The notes under the pieces: generated by a model | Seen by the model: the letters and a program-made list of their open reading frames with translations, nothing else | Databases searched by the model: none | What the model was told of the DNA's origin: nothing | DNA from: Natronosporangium hydrolyticum | Lineage (GTDB): Bacteria; Actinomycetota; Actinomycetes; Mycobacteriales; Micromonosporaceae | NCBI RefSeq assembly: GCF_016925615.1 | Contig: NZ_CP070499.1 | Span: 1,984,001-2,048,000 of the forward strand | Reading direction: 5' to 3' | DNA: 64,000 nt | In this document: positions 50,889 to 59,206 of the stretch, piece after piece | Position numbering within the stretch: position 1 is the first letter of the stretch | Layout: each line of letters begins with the position of its first letter | Made by a program: the position numbers and the translations under genes

Positions 50889-50984
50889 GGAGGCGTCTGG
50901 GCGCCTGGTGGCCCCCGCGGTCTTCAAAACCGACGTGACCGAGCAGCTCGGTCAGGCGGGTTCGATTCCCGTCCGCCTCCGCCA
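50889..50984 (+). tRNA. selC: tRNA-Sec (anticodon TCA)
   Basis: Acceptor stem GGAGGCG pairs with CGCCTCC (50974-50980), followed by the discriminator G and an encoded CCA. The anticodon loop CTTCAAA (50922-50928) carries TCA at 50924-50926. The variable arm is a long hairpin with 8-bp arms (TGACCGAG/CTCGGTCA), and the T arm GCGGGTTCGATTCCCGT is intact. The 96-base size and long extra arm are diagnostic. It reads UGA as selenocysteine. Confidence 0.97.
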
Positions 50985-51003
50985 CTGCGCCCGTATGACC
51001 AGG

Positions 51004-51231
51004 CTAGTCGGACTCCACCGCCAGCTCATCGAGCATCGCCCGTAGCGACCCCTCGGTCTCTGCGCGATCCCCTTGCGCCACCGCGACGCCCTCTGCCCGT
51101 AGCAGGTCGTGCGCCGCCCAGATGTCCAATCGGAGCGCCCGGGCAAAGTCGCGCAACGTCACCCTGCCGCTCCCCAGTTGCCCGGCCCATGCCAGCGAGA
51201 TGAGTGGCGATGAGTCGACGGTGATACGCAC
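51004..51231 (-). CDS. Small protein resembling UPF0175-type antitoxin
   Basis: 75 residues. The middle, GRVTLRDFARALRLDIWAAHDLLRAEGVAV, resembles the DNA-binding helix pair of UPF0175 antitoxins. The first 18 residues (MRITVDSSPLISLAWAG) look instead like the beginning of a PIN-type toxin. It may be a fusion scrap from a decayed toxin-antitoxin pair or a short functional antitoxin. GTG start; TACTAT lies seven bases upstream, in keeping with other leaderless genes here. Confidence 0.45.
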   Translation of the reverse strand: MRITVDSSPLISLAWAGQLGSGRVTLRDFARALRLDIWAAHDLLRAEGVAVAQGDRAETEGSLRAMLDELAVESD

Positions 51232-51264
51232 ATCGCCGATAGTAGCCGCACGGAGTAAGCGAGC

Positions 51265-53574
51265 CTAGAGTTTTGGCAGGTTGACGTAGACCGGTGGGGT
51301 GGTCCCGGCGGTGGTGGGGAACTCGACCGCCGCTACCCGCGCCGGCCCGGTAGTGGTCACCGTGAAGGTGTCTCCGTCTCGCGCCGTGCTGATCACCGTG
51401 TCACCATCGACGTCGTGCAGCAGCATCCGGCCAGATTCACCGCCGAAGCTGAGCAGCGTCAGCGCCGGGAAGGGCGCCTCACCCACGGTGTCACCAAGCT
51501 CGGCGGTGGGGATCAGCGCACCGTACCGGGCGAAGAGCGGGATCTGTCCCAACGGTACGGTCACCCGCAGGTACCCGCCGCCGGCGTGCACCTCGCCCGT
51601 CCACCAGTCGACCCAGGACTCGCCGGCCGGCAGATAGACGGTCTGCTCCCCGGACGGGTCGAAGATCGGGGCGACCAGCAGATCCGGGCCGAGTCGGTAG
51701 GTCAGCTCCTCCCGCCAGGCGGCCGGGTCGTCGGGCGAGTCGATCAGTAACGCCCGGAGCATCGGTGCGCTGCCGAGGGCGGCCTCGATCGCCGTCGAGT
51801 AGAGGTACGGCATCAGCCGGTAGCGCAGCCGGAGCGCGTCGACCGCGCCCTGCTGGGCGGTCTCCGGGAACTCCCACGGCAGTCGGGTGCTGGTGCCGTG
51901 GAACCGGACCAGCGGCGAGAGCGCGCCGAACTGGGCCCACCGGACGTACAGGTCGGGGCTGGGCGGGCCGTTGAACCCGCCCACATCGTGGCTCCAGTAC
52001 GGCACCCCCGAGAGCCCGTGGCAGAGCCCGCCGCGCAGCGTACTCGCCATCGCCGGGTAGCTGGACTTCACATCGCCACTCCACTGTGCAGCGTGCCGTT
52101 GCCCGCCCAGGTAGCTGGAGCGGGCCCAGACCATCCGGTGCCCGGCTACCTCGGCGGTGATGTCGCTTACCACGTCGTTGAAGAGGAGAGTGTAGACATT
52201 GTGTAGGGCTACCCCGGTCATCCCGTTGTGGGCGACCGAGTCGGCCGGCACGCCTTCGGCGAAGTCGGTCTTGAACACCGCAACTCCCTGTTCCAACAGC
52301 GGGCGCAGCAGCTCCGCGAACCATCGGGCAGCGGCCGGGTTGGTGAAGTCGACGATTCCGGACGCTGGGTGGGTGCCGTGCCATACATCAGCCACATAGG
52401 TCGATCCGTCCGGCCGCTTCAACAGGTAGCCGGCGTCTGCGGCAGCCTGGAACAGCGGGCTCTGCCGACTCAGGTAGGGGTTCATCCACAGACAGACCCG
52501 GAAACCCTGATCTGCCAGGGTGCGGAGCAGCTGCGCCGGGTCGGGGAAGTGCTCGCTGTCCCATTGCATGTCTGACCAGTGCCCGACCGTCTGCCAGTAG
52601 CAGTCGAGGTGCAGCACGTCGCACGGGATGTTGAGCTCCCGGATCTTCGCCGCCCGGGCCAGCACCTGCTCCTGGGTGTCGGCGAAGAAACCGGAGGAGA
52701 TCCAGGTGCCGAAGGACCACTTGGGCGGCGGCTGCGGCGCGCCGGTGAGCCGGTGGAAGCGGCGGAGCACCTCCACCGGGGTGGGCCCGGCGATCACGTA
52801 GTAGTCGAGCAGGTCGTCGGGGACCACGATCTGCACGCAGCTGTGGGTCGATTGGCAGACATCGAACTCTATCGGGGTGCCGCTGTCGACGACGATCCCG
52901 TACCCGCGGTTGGAGAGGTAGAACGGGACCGCCTTGTGTGAGCGGTCGGACTCGGCGCCGAAGGCGTCGAAGTTCCACATCAACGGGCGCTGGCCGCGTT
53001 TGTCCAGCGGGGTGAACTTCTCGCCGAAGCCGACGAACTTCTCCTCGGCCGGGGCGGCGAAGCTTTCGTGGTAGGCCACCGCCTCGCCATCCACCGTGGA
53101 GCGGCCGAACGGCAAGGTGCGGAGCCGGCCGCTGATGTCGTGCTCGCCCGGGTGCTGGGCGAGCAACTCCCGTCCGGTGAGGTCGACGAAGCGCAGATGC
53201 CACGGGTCGAGGGTCAGCTCGGCGCAGACCGACCCGGCGTGCACCCGGATCGTGCCCCCGTCGACCTCGACCCGGCCAGCGTAGAAGTGCCCCGGGCTGA
53301 CCAGTTGGGTGGCGGCCGCGGACCGGCTGCGGGCATCGGGGTCTTGGCTGAGCTTGACCCGGATCACTCCTTCACCAGCGATCGCTACCTGTGCCACCAG
53401 CATCTCGCCGCTGCTGGTCGACCCCTTGATGGTCACCGTCCCCTGCGGGTCGGTGCCGATCAGCTCCGCCCGGGTGAGGGCGGAGAGGCCCTGCTCGCCG
53501 GGGCCGCGGACCGGGAGGTCAGGGGGGTCGGCGACGAAGGTCTCGAACGACACCAACGGCGGTCGGTACGGCAT
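51265..53574 (-). CDS. Glycoside hydrolase family 31, alpha-xylosidase type
   Basis: 769 residues, no signal peptide. The nucleophile is D437 in VFKTDFAEGVPADS; the KTDF-E pattern is that of bacterial alpha-xylosidases (YicI). The acid/base is D501 in WSGDVKSSYPAM. N-terminal beta-sandwich and C-terminal beta domains complete the normal layout. The ATG at 53574 is chosen because GGGGAG precedes it; the in-frame extension to 53652 has no family similarity. It is divergent from GH42, with a shared candidate operator between. Confidence 0.92.
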   Translation of the reverse strand: MPYRPPLVSFETFVADPPDLPVRGPGEQGLSALTRAELIGTDPQGTVTIKGSTSSGEMLVAQVAIAGEGVIRVKLSQDPDARSRSAAATQLVSPGHFYAGRVEVDGGTIRVHAGSVCAELTLDPWHLRFVDLTGRELLAQHPGEHDISGRLRTLPFGRSTVDGEAVAYHESFAAPAEEKFVGFGEKFTPLDKRGQRPLMWNFDAFGAESDRSHKAVPFYLSNRGYGIVVDSGTPIEFDVCQSTHSCVQIVVPDDLLDYYVIAGPTPVEVLRRFHRLTGAPQPPPKWSFGTWISSGFFADTQEQVLARAAKIRELNIPCDVLHLDCYWQTVGHWSDMQWDSEHFPDPAQLLRTLADQGFRVCLWMNPYLSRQSPLFQAAADAGYLLKRPDGSTYVADVWHGTHPASGIVDFTNPAAARWFAELLRPLLEQGVAVFKTDFAEGVPADSVAHNGMTGVALHNVYTLLFNDVVSDITAEVAGHRMVWARSSYLGGQRHAAQWSGDVKSSYPAMASTLRGGLCHGLSGVPYWSHDVGGFNGPPSPDLYVRWAQFGALSPLVRFHGTSTRLPWEFPETAQQGAVDALRLRYRLMPYLYSTAIEAALGSAPMLRALLIDSPDDPAAWREELTYRLGPDLLVAPIFDPSGEQTVYLPAGESWVDWWTGEVHAGGGYLRVTVPLGQIPLFARYGALIPTAELGDTVGEAPFPALTLLSFGGESGRMLLHDVDGDTVISTARDGDTFTVTTTGPARVAAVEFPTTAGTTPPVYVNLPKL

Positions 53575-53652
53575 GCGGTAGCTCCCCTGGGTGGCCGGCC
53601 CGGTCGGGCCGATAGTTTCGGCGCGGTCAGAGCCGACGCTGGCTCCTGGCAT

Positions 53653-53677
53653 TTAGTTTTGCGTCTAACCCAACAAA
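53653..53677. promoter_or_regulatory. Candidate ROK operator, copy 2 (between GH31 and GH42)
   Basis: TTAGTT-N13-AACAAA on the plus strand, the complement of the TTTGTT-N13-AACTAA pattern at 45661. For GH31, TTGACG (53683-53678) and AAAACT (53660-53655) with a 17-bp spacer form a possible promoter whose spacer is this site. It also overlaps the -35 region of GH42. Confidence 0.55.
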
Positions 53678-53701
53678 CGTCAACCGGCTAAGGTGGCGGG
53701 C

Positions 53702-55696
53702 ATGCGAGGGCAGAAACATTGGCCGGCGACCGGCGACCGCTGGTGCTTCGGCGGTGACTGGAATCCAGAACAGTGGCCGGAGCCGGTGTGGCGCGAAGAT
53801 GTCTCACTGATGCGGGAGGCCGGCGTCAACCTGGTCTCGGTCGGGGTGTTCAGCTGGTCGTGGCTGGAGCCCGAACCCGGCCGCTACACCTTCGACTGGT
53901 TGGACCGGGCGCTCGAGCTCCTCCACACCACCGGCATCCGGGCCAATCTGGCGACCCCCACCGCCTCGCCACCGCCCTGGTTCAGCCTCGCTCATCCGGA
54001 CGCCCTGCCGGTACGCGCGGACGGAGTCCGGCTGCGGCACGGCTCCCGGGACACCTACTGCGTCGCTGCCCCGGCGTACCGGAGCGCCGCCCGCAGCATC
54101 GCGCAGCGCCTCGCCGACCGCTACGCCGACCACCCGGCGCTGGCGATGTGGCACATCCACAACGAGTACGGCACCGGGTGCCACTGCGACCACGCCGCGG
54201 TCGGGTTCCGGGCCTGGCTGGCCGCCCGCTACGGCGACCTGACCGCGCTCAACGACGCCTGGGGGACCGCCTTCTGGGGCCAGCACTACAGCGACTGGGC
54301 GCAGATCGAGCCGCCCCGGGCCACCCAGTACCTGTCCAACCCGCACCAGCTGCTGGACTTCCGGCGCTACCTCTCCGACGAACTGCTCGCCGCCTGCTGC
54401 GAACAACGGGACCTGCTCCGCCGCGCCAACCCGGACGCGCCGGTCACCACCAACTTCCCGGTCGGAGCCTGGGTGCCGGTCGACCACCGTCGGTGGGCAG
54501 CCGAACTCGACCTGGTCGCCCTCGACGCGTACCCGGAGGGTGTCGGAATCGAGGCCGAACAGCAGACCGCGCTCCTGGCCGACCTGGCCCGGCACTGGGC
54601 CGGCGGGCGGCCATGGCTGCTGATGGAACAGTCGCCCGGCGGGCTCGGCGAGCACGGCGTCCAGGTGAGCAAGGCGCCGGGGCGGATGGCCCGACTCTCC
54701 ACCAGCCACCTGGCCCGCGGCTCCCGGGGCGTGATGTTCTTCCAATGGCGCGCGTCCGCGGCCGGGGCCGAGCAGTACCACTCGGCGATGGTCCCGCACG
54801 CCGGTCCAGCGAGCCGAATCTTCGCCGAGGTGCGGGAGCTGGGGGCGCTGCTGCCTCGGCTGGCCGAGGCGGAGGTCGGTGCCGTCCAGGCCGAGGTGGG
54901 GATCGGTTGGGACGCCGCGAGCTGGTGGGCGTTGCAGGCGCCGCACCTGCCGTCACCCGAGCTCGACTACTGGGCGGCGCTGAGCCGGGCGCACGCCGCG
55001 CTCTGGACCGAGCAGGTGACCACCGACTTCGCCGACCTCGCTGGCGACCTGCGCGGCTACCGGCTGATCCTGATCCCCAGCCACTACCTGGCCAGCGACG
55101 CGGTCATCGAGACAGTACGCAACTATGTGGCCGGCGGCGGGCACCTGGTGGTGTGGTACTTCTCCGGCGTCGCCGACCAGGCCGGCCGGGTGCGGCTCGG
55201 CGGTTACCCGGGCGCCTTCCGGGAGGTGCTCGGGGTGCGGGTCACCGAGTTCCAGCCGCTGCCAGCAGCCACCAACGTCGCGCTTACCGGCGGCACCGAA
55301 GCGACCCGCTGGAGCGAACTGGTGCAGCTCACCGGAGCCCAACCGGTCCTGCGGTACGCCAGCGGGCCGCTCACCGGGGAACCGGCGGTGACCCGGCACC
55401 GGTACGGCGAGGGCACCGCCTGGTATGTCTCTACCGAGCTCTCCGACGACACGTACCACGAGTTGGTGCGGGCGGCGCTGGCTGCGGCCGGGGTCGACCG
55501 CGGCGGCGCGCCACCCGGGGTGGAGGTGGTCGAGCGGCGGGCGGACCAGCAACGGTGGCGGTTCCTGCTCAACCACACCGACGGCCCGGCGACCGTGCCG
55601 GCCGACGGCGTGGACCTGGTCACCGGCGCGACCGTGACCGGTGCCGTCACCATCCCGGCCGGCGGCCTCGCGGTCGTCCGCTCGGACGGCAGCTAG
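53702..55696 (+). CDS. Glycoside hydrolase family 42 beta-galactosidase
   Basis: 664 residues. Acid/base E155 in WHIHNEYGTGCHCDH and nucleophile E309 in LLMEQSPGG mark the active site. The CHC pair after it belongs to the metal site of the family, here with fewer cysteines than usual. The trimerisation and C-terminal domains follow. There is no signal peptide, so it acts on imported sugars. TAAGGT lies seven bases before the ATG at 53702. Confidence 0.95.
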   Translation: MRGQKHWPATGDRWCFGGDWNPEQWPEPVWREDVSLMREAGVNLVSVGVFSWSWLEPEPGRYTFDWLDRALELLHTTGIRANLATPTASPPPWFSLAHPDALPVRADGVRLRHGSRDTYCVAAPAYRSAARSIAQRLADRYADHPALAMWHIHNEYGTGCHCDHAAVGFRAWLAARYGDLTALNDAWGTAFWGQHYSDWAQIEPPRATQYLSNPHQLLDFRRYLSDELLAACCEQRDLLRRANPDAPVTTNFPVGAWVPVDHRRWAAELDLVALDAYPEGVGIEAEQQTALLADLARHWAGGRPWLLMEQSPGGLGEHGVQVSKAPGRMARLSTSHLARGSRGVMFFQWRASAAGAEQYHSAMVPHAGPASRIFAEVRELGALLPRLAEAEVGAVQAEVGIGWDAASWWALQAPHLPSPELDYWAALSRAHAALWTEQVTTDFADLAGDLRGYRLILIPSHYLASDAVIETVRNYVAGGGHLVVWYFSGVADQAGRVRLGGYPGAFREVLGVRVTEFQPLPAATNVALTGGTEATRWSELVQLTGAQPVLRYASGPLTGEPAVTRHRYGEGTAWYVSTELSDDTYHELVRAALAAAGVDRGGAPPGVEVVERRADQQRWRFLLNHTDGPATVPADGVDLVTGATVTGAVTIPAGGLAVVRSDGS

Positions 55697-55698
55697 TG

Positions 55699-55714
55699 TT
55701 ATCGGATCTGATAA
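55699..55714. promoter_or_regulatory. Palindrome upstream of the AbiEii-like/HTH pair
   Basis: TTATCGGATCTGATAA, imperfect in the centre, overlaps a -10-like TAAGAT (55712-55717) that ends six bases before the start codon. A likely autoregulatory site for the HTH protein of the pair. Confidence 0.5.
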
Positions 55715-55723
55715 GATCACGTC

Positions 55724-56413
55724 ATGGTAGAGAAGGGCAGCGTGGAGCTGGCGGCGGTGCTCGAATCGGCGTCCCGCCTGCAAGAGCTGGTGCCCGATGC
55801 GGTTCTGGTCGGTGGGTCGGCGGCCGCGCTCTACGCATCCCACCGCGACTCCTTTGACCACGATCATGTGGTGGGGGATCTTCGAGATCGGTTCGACCTG
55901 GTGCTGGAGGCGCTCGAGTCCGAGGGCGAATGGGTGACCAACCGGGTCCGGCCCGGAAAGATCATCCTCGGCCGGCTCGGCGATATCGAAGCGGGCGTCC
56001 GGCAGCTCATTCGTTCTCGTCCATTAGAGACAACCGAAGTGCAACTCCCGTCGGGGCGCAGCCTGCGGGTACCGACCGCCGAAGAAACGCTGCGAATCAA
56101 AGCGTTCCTGATCGTTCGGCGTAACCAGACCCGGGACTATCTCGACGTCGCGGCGTTGGCCGACCGCTACGACATCGGCGCCGCCGCCGAAGTGCTGGCG
56201 CGGATCGACGATTACTACGCCGACCAGCACGGTGGCGGCCGCGGCGTGGCAGCCCAGGTGGCCAGGCAGCTAGGTGACCCGCGGCCGGCAGACGCCTCCA
56301 CGACGCAACAGCTTGACGCCTATCGCAATCTGGCGCCACGATGGCACGATTGGCGCCAGGTCCGCGCGGTATGTCGGCGGCTGTCAGCAGCCATCCTGCG
56401 AGCGGAGGTCTGA
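55724..56413 (+). CDS. AbiEii-like nucleotidyltransferase (candidate toxin)
   Basis: 229 residues. The nucleotidyltransferase loop VLVGGSAAALY (G30, G31, S32) is followed by the metal-binding D45 and D47 in SFDHDHVV. A basic helix, LRIKAFLIVRRNQTRDYLDVAALAD, matches the fourth motif of the AbiEii group. Relatives act as toxins or phage-defence effectors that modify tRNA or other targets; here this is inferred. An HTH gene follows three bases later. Confidence 0.72.
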   Translation: MVEKGSVELAAVLESASRLQELVPDAVLVGGSAAALYASHRDSFDHDHVVGDLRDRFDLVLEALESEGEWVTNRVRPGKIILGRLGDIEAGVRQLIRSRPLETTEVQLPSGRSLRVPTAEETLRIKAFLIVRRNQTRDYLDVAALADRYDIGAAAEVLARIDDYYADQHGGGRGVAAQVARQLGDPRPADASTTQQLDAYRNLAPRWHDWRQVRAVCRRLSAAILRAEV

Positions 56414-56416
56414 GCC

Positions 56417-56869
56417 GTGACGCTGTCTTTCCGTAATCTCACGATCGATCCGACCACACCGGTCGCTGATTGGCCGACTGAGGCGGTTCAGACCGCACTA
56501 GAGCGGGGAGACCTCGCCGACTGGCACCGGCTGGCCGCGGAGGTAGACCGCCGCCCATGGGGGCGGACCGCCCGCCAGATCGAGGAGGTGCTCGGGTACT
56601 CCCGACCTTTCGGAGTGGCTGAAGCTATGGAGACGCTGATCGCTGAGGCCAGGGAACGCGTCGAGCGGGGGGAGCGCCAGGAGGTGGCGGAAGAGATCCG
56701 GCAGGTAGTCGACGAGTCCGGGCTCACCCGGACCGAATTCGCGGCTCGCATCGGTACCTCGACCTCCCGACTCTCCACCTATCTGACCGGCAAGGTGGTG
56801 CCCTCAGCCGCGCTGATGGTCAGAATCCGGCGGGCGGGCGAGGAATCGGCCGAAGGCGGCGACAGCTAG
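56417..56869 (+). CDS. XRE-type helix-turn-helix protein, probable antitoxin
   Basis: 150 residues. A C-terminal HTH (about 98-140: LTRTEFAARIGTSTSRLSTYLTGKVVPSAALM) is preceded by a charged helical region that may contact the partner. A GTG start directly after the nucleotidyltransferase stop implies cotranslation. Classical AbiEi antitoxins carry an N-terminal winged helix instead, so this pair would be a variant. Confidence 0.72.
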   Translation: MTLSFRNLTIDPTTPVADWPTEAVQTALERGDLADWHRLAAEVDRRPWGRTARQIEEVLGYSRPFGVAEAMETLIAEARERVERGERQEVAEEIRQVVDESGLTRTEFAARIGTSTSRLSTYLTGKVVPSAALMVRIRRAGEESAEGGDS

Positions 56870-56887
56870 CTCGTCTATCCTCGGCCG

Positions 56888-58060
56888 GTGCCGACCGACC
56901 GCCGTCCCCCTCCGCCGTCCGCCGGTTACCCGGCCGCCCTCCGCGGTGACCGGGCGGAAGGGCGGCGCTGGTACGACGCCGCGGTCGCGGCCGAAGCCGC
57001 TGGCGACCTGCCGGCGGCGACCGCGGCGTTGGCGACCGCGATCGGGCACGACCCCGGCAACGCCAGCTGGCACCAGCGGTTGGGCCGATGGCTGCTGCGC
57101 ACCCGACAGTGGCGGGCGGCGGTGGCCGCGCTGCAGCGCGCGGTGGAGCTGCAACCGGACCGGCCAGTGCGGCACTACTGGCTCGGACGGGCGCGGGAGC
57201 AGTGTTGGGACTATCCCGGAGCGGTCCGGTCATACGCGGCCGCGATCGAGCTGGACCCGTCGCGTACCAGCTGGGCGAGCCGGCTGGCCGCGGCGGAGCG
57301 GTCGGCGGCGGAGTTCCGGCCGTTCCGGGGCACCCTGGTGGCGCACCGAGGTCGCTGCGGTGATCACCCGGAGAACGCGATCGAGGGCTTGGCCGCGCTA
57401 CCGCCGTACGTCGGCGGAGTGGAGGTGGATGTGCGGCTCTCCCGCGACGGCGTACCGGTGCTGATGCACGACCGCCGGGTGGACCGCACTACCAGCGGCG
57501 AGGGGGAGGTGTCGGAGCTGCGCCATTGGCGGCTGCGCCGGATGAAGGGGGCCGGGGGAGCGCCGGTGCCGACGTTGGCCGCCTACCTGGACGCCTGCGC
57601 GGGTCGCGGCCTGCGGCAGATCCTGCTGGACATCAAACCGCCGGTCAGCCCGGACGGCGCCGGGCTAACCAAGATCGTCCAGGTGGTACGCCGGTCGCCG
57701 GTGGCCGACGGGTGCCTGCTGATGCTGCGGGACGAGCCGGAGCTGGCGCTGGCCCGCCGGGTGGCGGGTGACCGGGTGCGGCTCGGTTGGTTCGCGACCA
57801 CCAGCGAGAACGTCGACGAGCGGGTCGCCGCCGCTGGCGACTATCGGGCGGAACTGTTGCTGGTGGCTCCGGGCGGCCGGCGTTACCTGACCCACCGGGC
57901 AGCGGTGGGCACGGCGCGCCACGCCGGGCTCCGCGCCGGCGCCTCCACAATCAACAGTTGGCGGGCGTTGGAGGCGGCCCGGCGTGACGGCTGCGATGTG
58001 ATCCTGACCGACCTCACCGACCAGCTCGGACACTACGTCGGCGTGGTCTGCTCGGGGTAG
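56888..58060 (+). CDS. TPR-glycerophosphodiester phosphodiesterase fusion
   Basis: 390 residues. The first 140 hold three TPR-like repeats (RRWYDAAVAAEAAGDL, WLLRTRQWRAAVAALQ, DYPGAVRSYAAAIELDPS). The GDPD catalytic part has H153-R154, E162-N163, E179/D181 and H194, all in place in LVAHRG, HPENAIEG, GVEVDVRLSRDG and VLMHD. No secretion signal. The fused TPR suggests a protein-interaction role; in actinobacteria such fusions can occur near cell-surface glycan genes, but no such cluster is seen here. GTG start after TATCCT. Confidence 0.88.
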   Translation: MPTDRRPPPPSAGYPAALRGDRAEGRRWYDAAVAAEAAGDLPAATAALATAIGHDPGNASWHQRLGRWLLRTRQWRAAVAALQRAVELQPDRPVRHYWLGRAREQCWDYPGAVRSYAAAIELDPSRTSWASRLAAAERSAAEFRPFRGTLVAHRGRCGDHPENAIEGLAALPPYVGGVEVDVRLSRDGVPVLMHDRRVDRTTSGEGEVSELRHWRLRRMKGAGGAPVPTLAAYLDACAGRGLRQILLDIKPPVSPDGAGLTKIVQVVRRSPVADGCLLMLRDEPELALARRVAGDRVRLGWFATTSENVDERVAAAGDYRAELLLVAPGGRRYLTHRAAVGTARHAGLRAGASTINSWRALEAARRDGCDVILTDLTDQLGHYVGVVCSG

Positions 58061-58074
58061 CGGCTTCGGCCAGA

Positions 58075-58086
58075 GTTTCCGGAAAC
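58075..58086. promoter_or_regulatory. Palindrome GTTTCCGGAAAC (distal xylanase box)
   Basis: A perfect 12-bp palindrome. Its core TTTCCGGAAA recurs at 58217-58226, just ahead of the xylanase promoter. Two sites 140 bp apart could be bound by one regulator with looping. Confidence 0.5.
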
Positions 58087-58191
58087 AGGGCTCCGGGCAG
58101 CGGCCGGAACTGGCCGAGTTTTTCGGTGGATGTTCGGGCAGATTTCCCGATATGGCGCGGTGTGCAGCGACAATGTTGCGGTAGAAACCTG

Positions 58192-58211
58192 CTGTAACGA
58201 GGAGGTTACAG
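58192..58211. promoter_or_regulatory. Inverted repeat CTGTAAC-GAGGAG-GTTACAG
   Basis: Perfect 7-bp arms just upstream of the second TTTCCGGAAA site. A separate possible operator in the xylanase control region. Confidence 0.45.
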
Positions 58212-58216
58212 GGGTA

Positions 58217-58259
58217 TTTCCGGAAAATGTTGACACCTTGATCGAGGCGCCCCTACATT
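58217..58259 (+). promoter_or_regulatory. Xylanase promoter with proximal TTTCCGGAAA box
   Basis: TTGACA (58230-58235), 18 bp, TACATT (58254-58259); the box at 58217-58226 ends four bases before the -35. This gives a leader of about 100 bases, in contrast to the many leaderless genes here. Confidence 0.6.
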
Positions 58260-58368
58260 GGCGGGCATCGACGCCTCAACACTGTCGATCCAGGTCATCA
58301 GTCCGACCTGGACCATCGGTCGCCGACCGCACGGCGATCGGTTGCCACGGCCTTCACGAGGAGGAAGC

Positions 58369-59058
58369 ATGTCTAAGGACAGAGCCCCCGCCCACGGGAT
58401 CAGCCGCAGAAACTTCATCGGCGGTGCCGGCGCATTGGCGCTGGTCACATCCGGGCTGATGCTGCCCGGGACCGCCAACGCGCAAGAAGTCATCACCGAG
58501 AACCAAGAGGGTACCCATGACGGCTTCTACTATTCATTCTGGACCGATGGTGGCGGGTCGGTCGCCATGACCATGGGTCCAGGTGGCAATTACAGCATGT
58601 CCTGGACCGACACCGGCAATTTTGTCTGCGGTAAAGGTTGGAGTAACGGCGGCCGGCGGAGTGTGAACTACTCCGGCAGCTTCAATCCGCTCGGCAACGG
58701 TTACCTGTGTCTCTACGGTTGGACCTCGAACCCGCTGGTCGAGTACTACATCGTCGACAATTTCGGCACCTACCGCCCCGAAGGCGAGTTCCGGGGTACG
58801 GTCTACAGCGACGGTGGCGAGTACGACATGTACCACACCATGCGCTACGACGCGCCGTCGGTGGAGGGAACCCAGACCTTCCCGCAGTATTGGAGCGTCC
58901 GGCAGGCGACCCGGACCGGTGGCACGATCACCACCGGCAACCACTTCGACGCCTGGGCGGCCGCCGGTATGAACCTCGGATCCTTCAGCTACTACATGAT
59001 CATGGCTACCGAGGGGTATCAGAGCAGCGGCAACTCCAACATCACGGTGAGCGGCTGA
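58369..59058 (+). CDS. GH11 endo-1,4-beta-xylanase, Tat-secreted
   Basis: 229 residues. The Tat signal ISRRNFIGG with a hydrophobic run ends at TANA (cleavage about 38). The jelly-roll fold carries nucleophile E125 in [15 protein letters not shown] and acid/base E215 in [12 protein letters not shown]. It is a bare catalytic domain without a cellulose- or xylan-binding module. GAGGAGG sits ahead of the ATG at 58369. A hairpin terminator follows. It points to growth on plant hemicellulose and complements the intracellular sugar locus 3 kb away. Confidence 0.96.
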   Translation: MSKDRAPAHGISRRNFIGGAGALALVTSGLMLPGTANAQEVITENQEGTHDGFYYSFWTDGGGSVAMTMGPGGNYSMSWTDTGNFVCGKGWSNGGRRSVNYSGSFNPLGNGYLCLYGWTSNPLVEYYIVDNFGTYRPEGEFRGTVYSDGGEYDMYHTMRYDAPSVEGTQTFPQYWSVRQATRTGGTITTGNHFDAWAAAGMNLGSFSYYMIMATEGYQSSGNSNITVSG

Positions 59059-59079
59059 TCGCCACATCCCACGGGGGAA

Positions 59080-59119
59080 GGGTGGTGCGGCGGCGGTCTC
59101 CGGCGCCACCGCACCACCC
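59080..59119 (+). terminator. Terminator after the xylanase gene
   Basis: GGGTGGTGCGG (59080-59090) pairs with CCGCACCACCC (59109-59119), an 11-bp GC-rich stem 22 bp beyond the stop. Confidence 0.7.
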
Positions 59120-59206
59120 TGCCGCGGGCCCTGACCCGAGGCCAGCTTGGGCGGTGACCGCTCGCGGCGGGGTGTGACCGGCCGCGAGACGGGGAACGGC
59201 GACGGC

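Noticed and set aside
53773-55857. 694-codon open frame in another phase of GH42
   Set aside because: Arg/Gly/Pro-rich shadow of a gene with intact catalytic residues.
58130-58459. 109-codon frame upstream of the xylanase
   Set aside because: Overlaps the promoter boxes and the Tat signal coding sequence in another phase; not protein-like.
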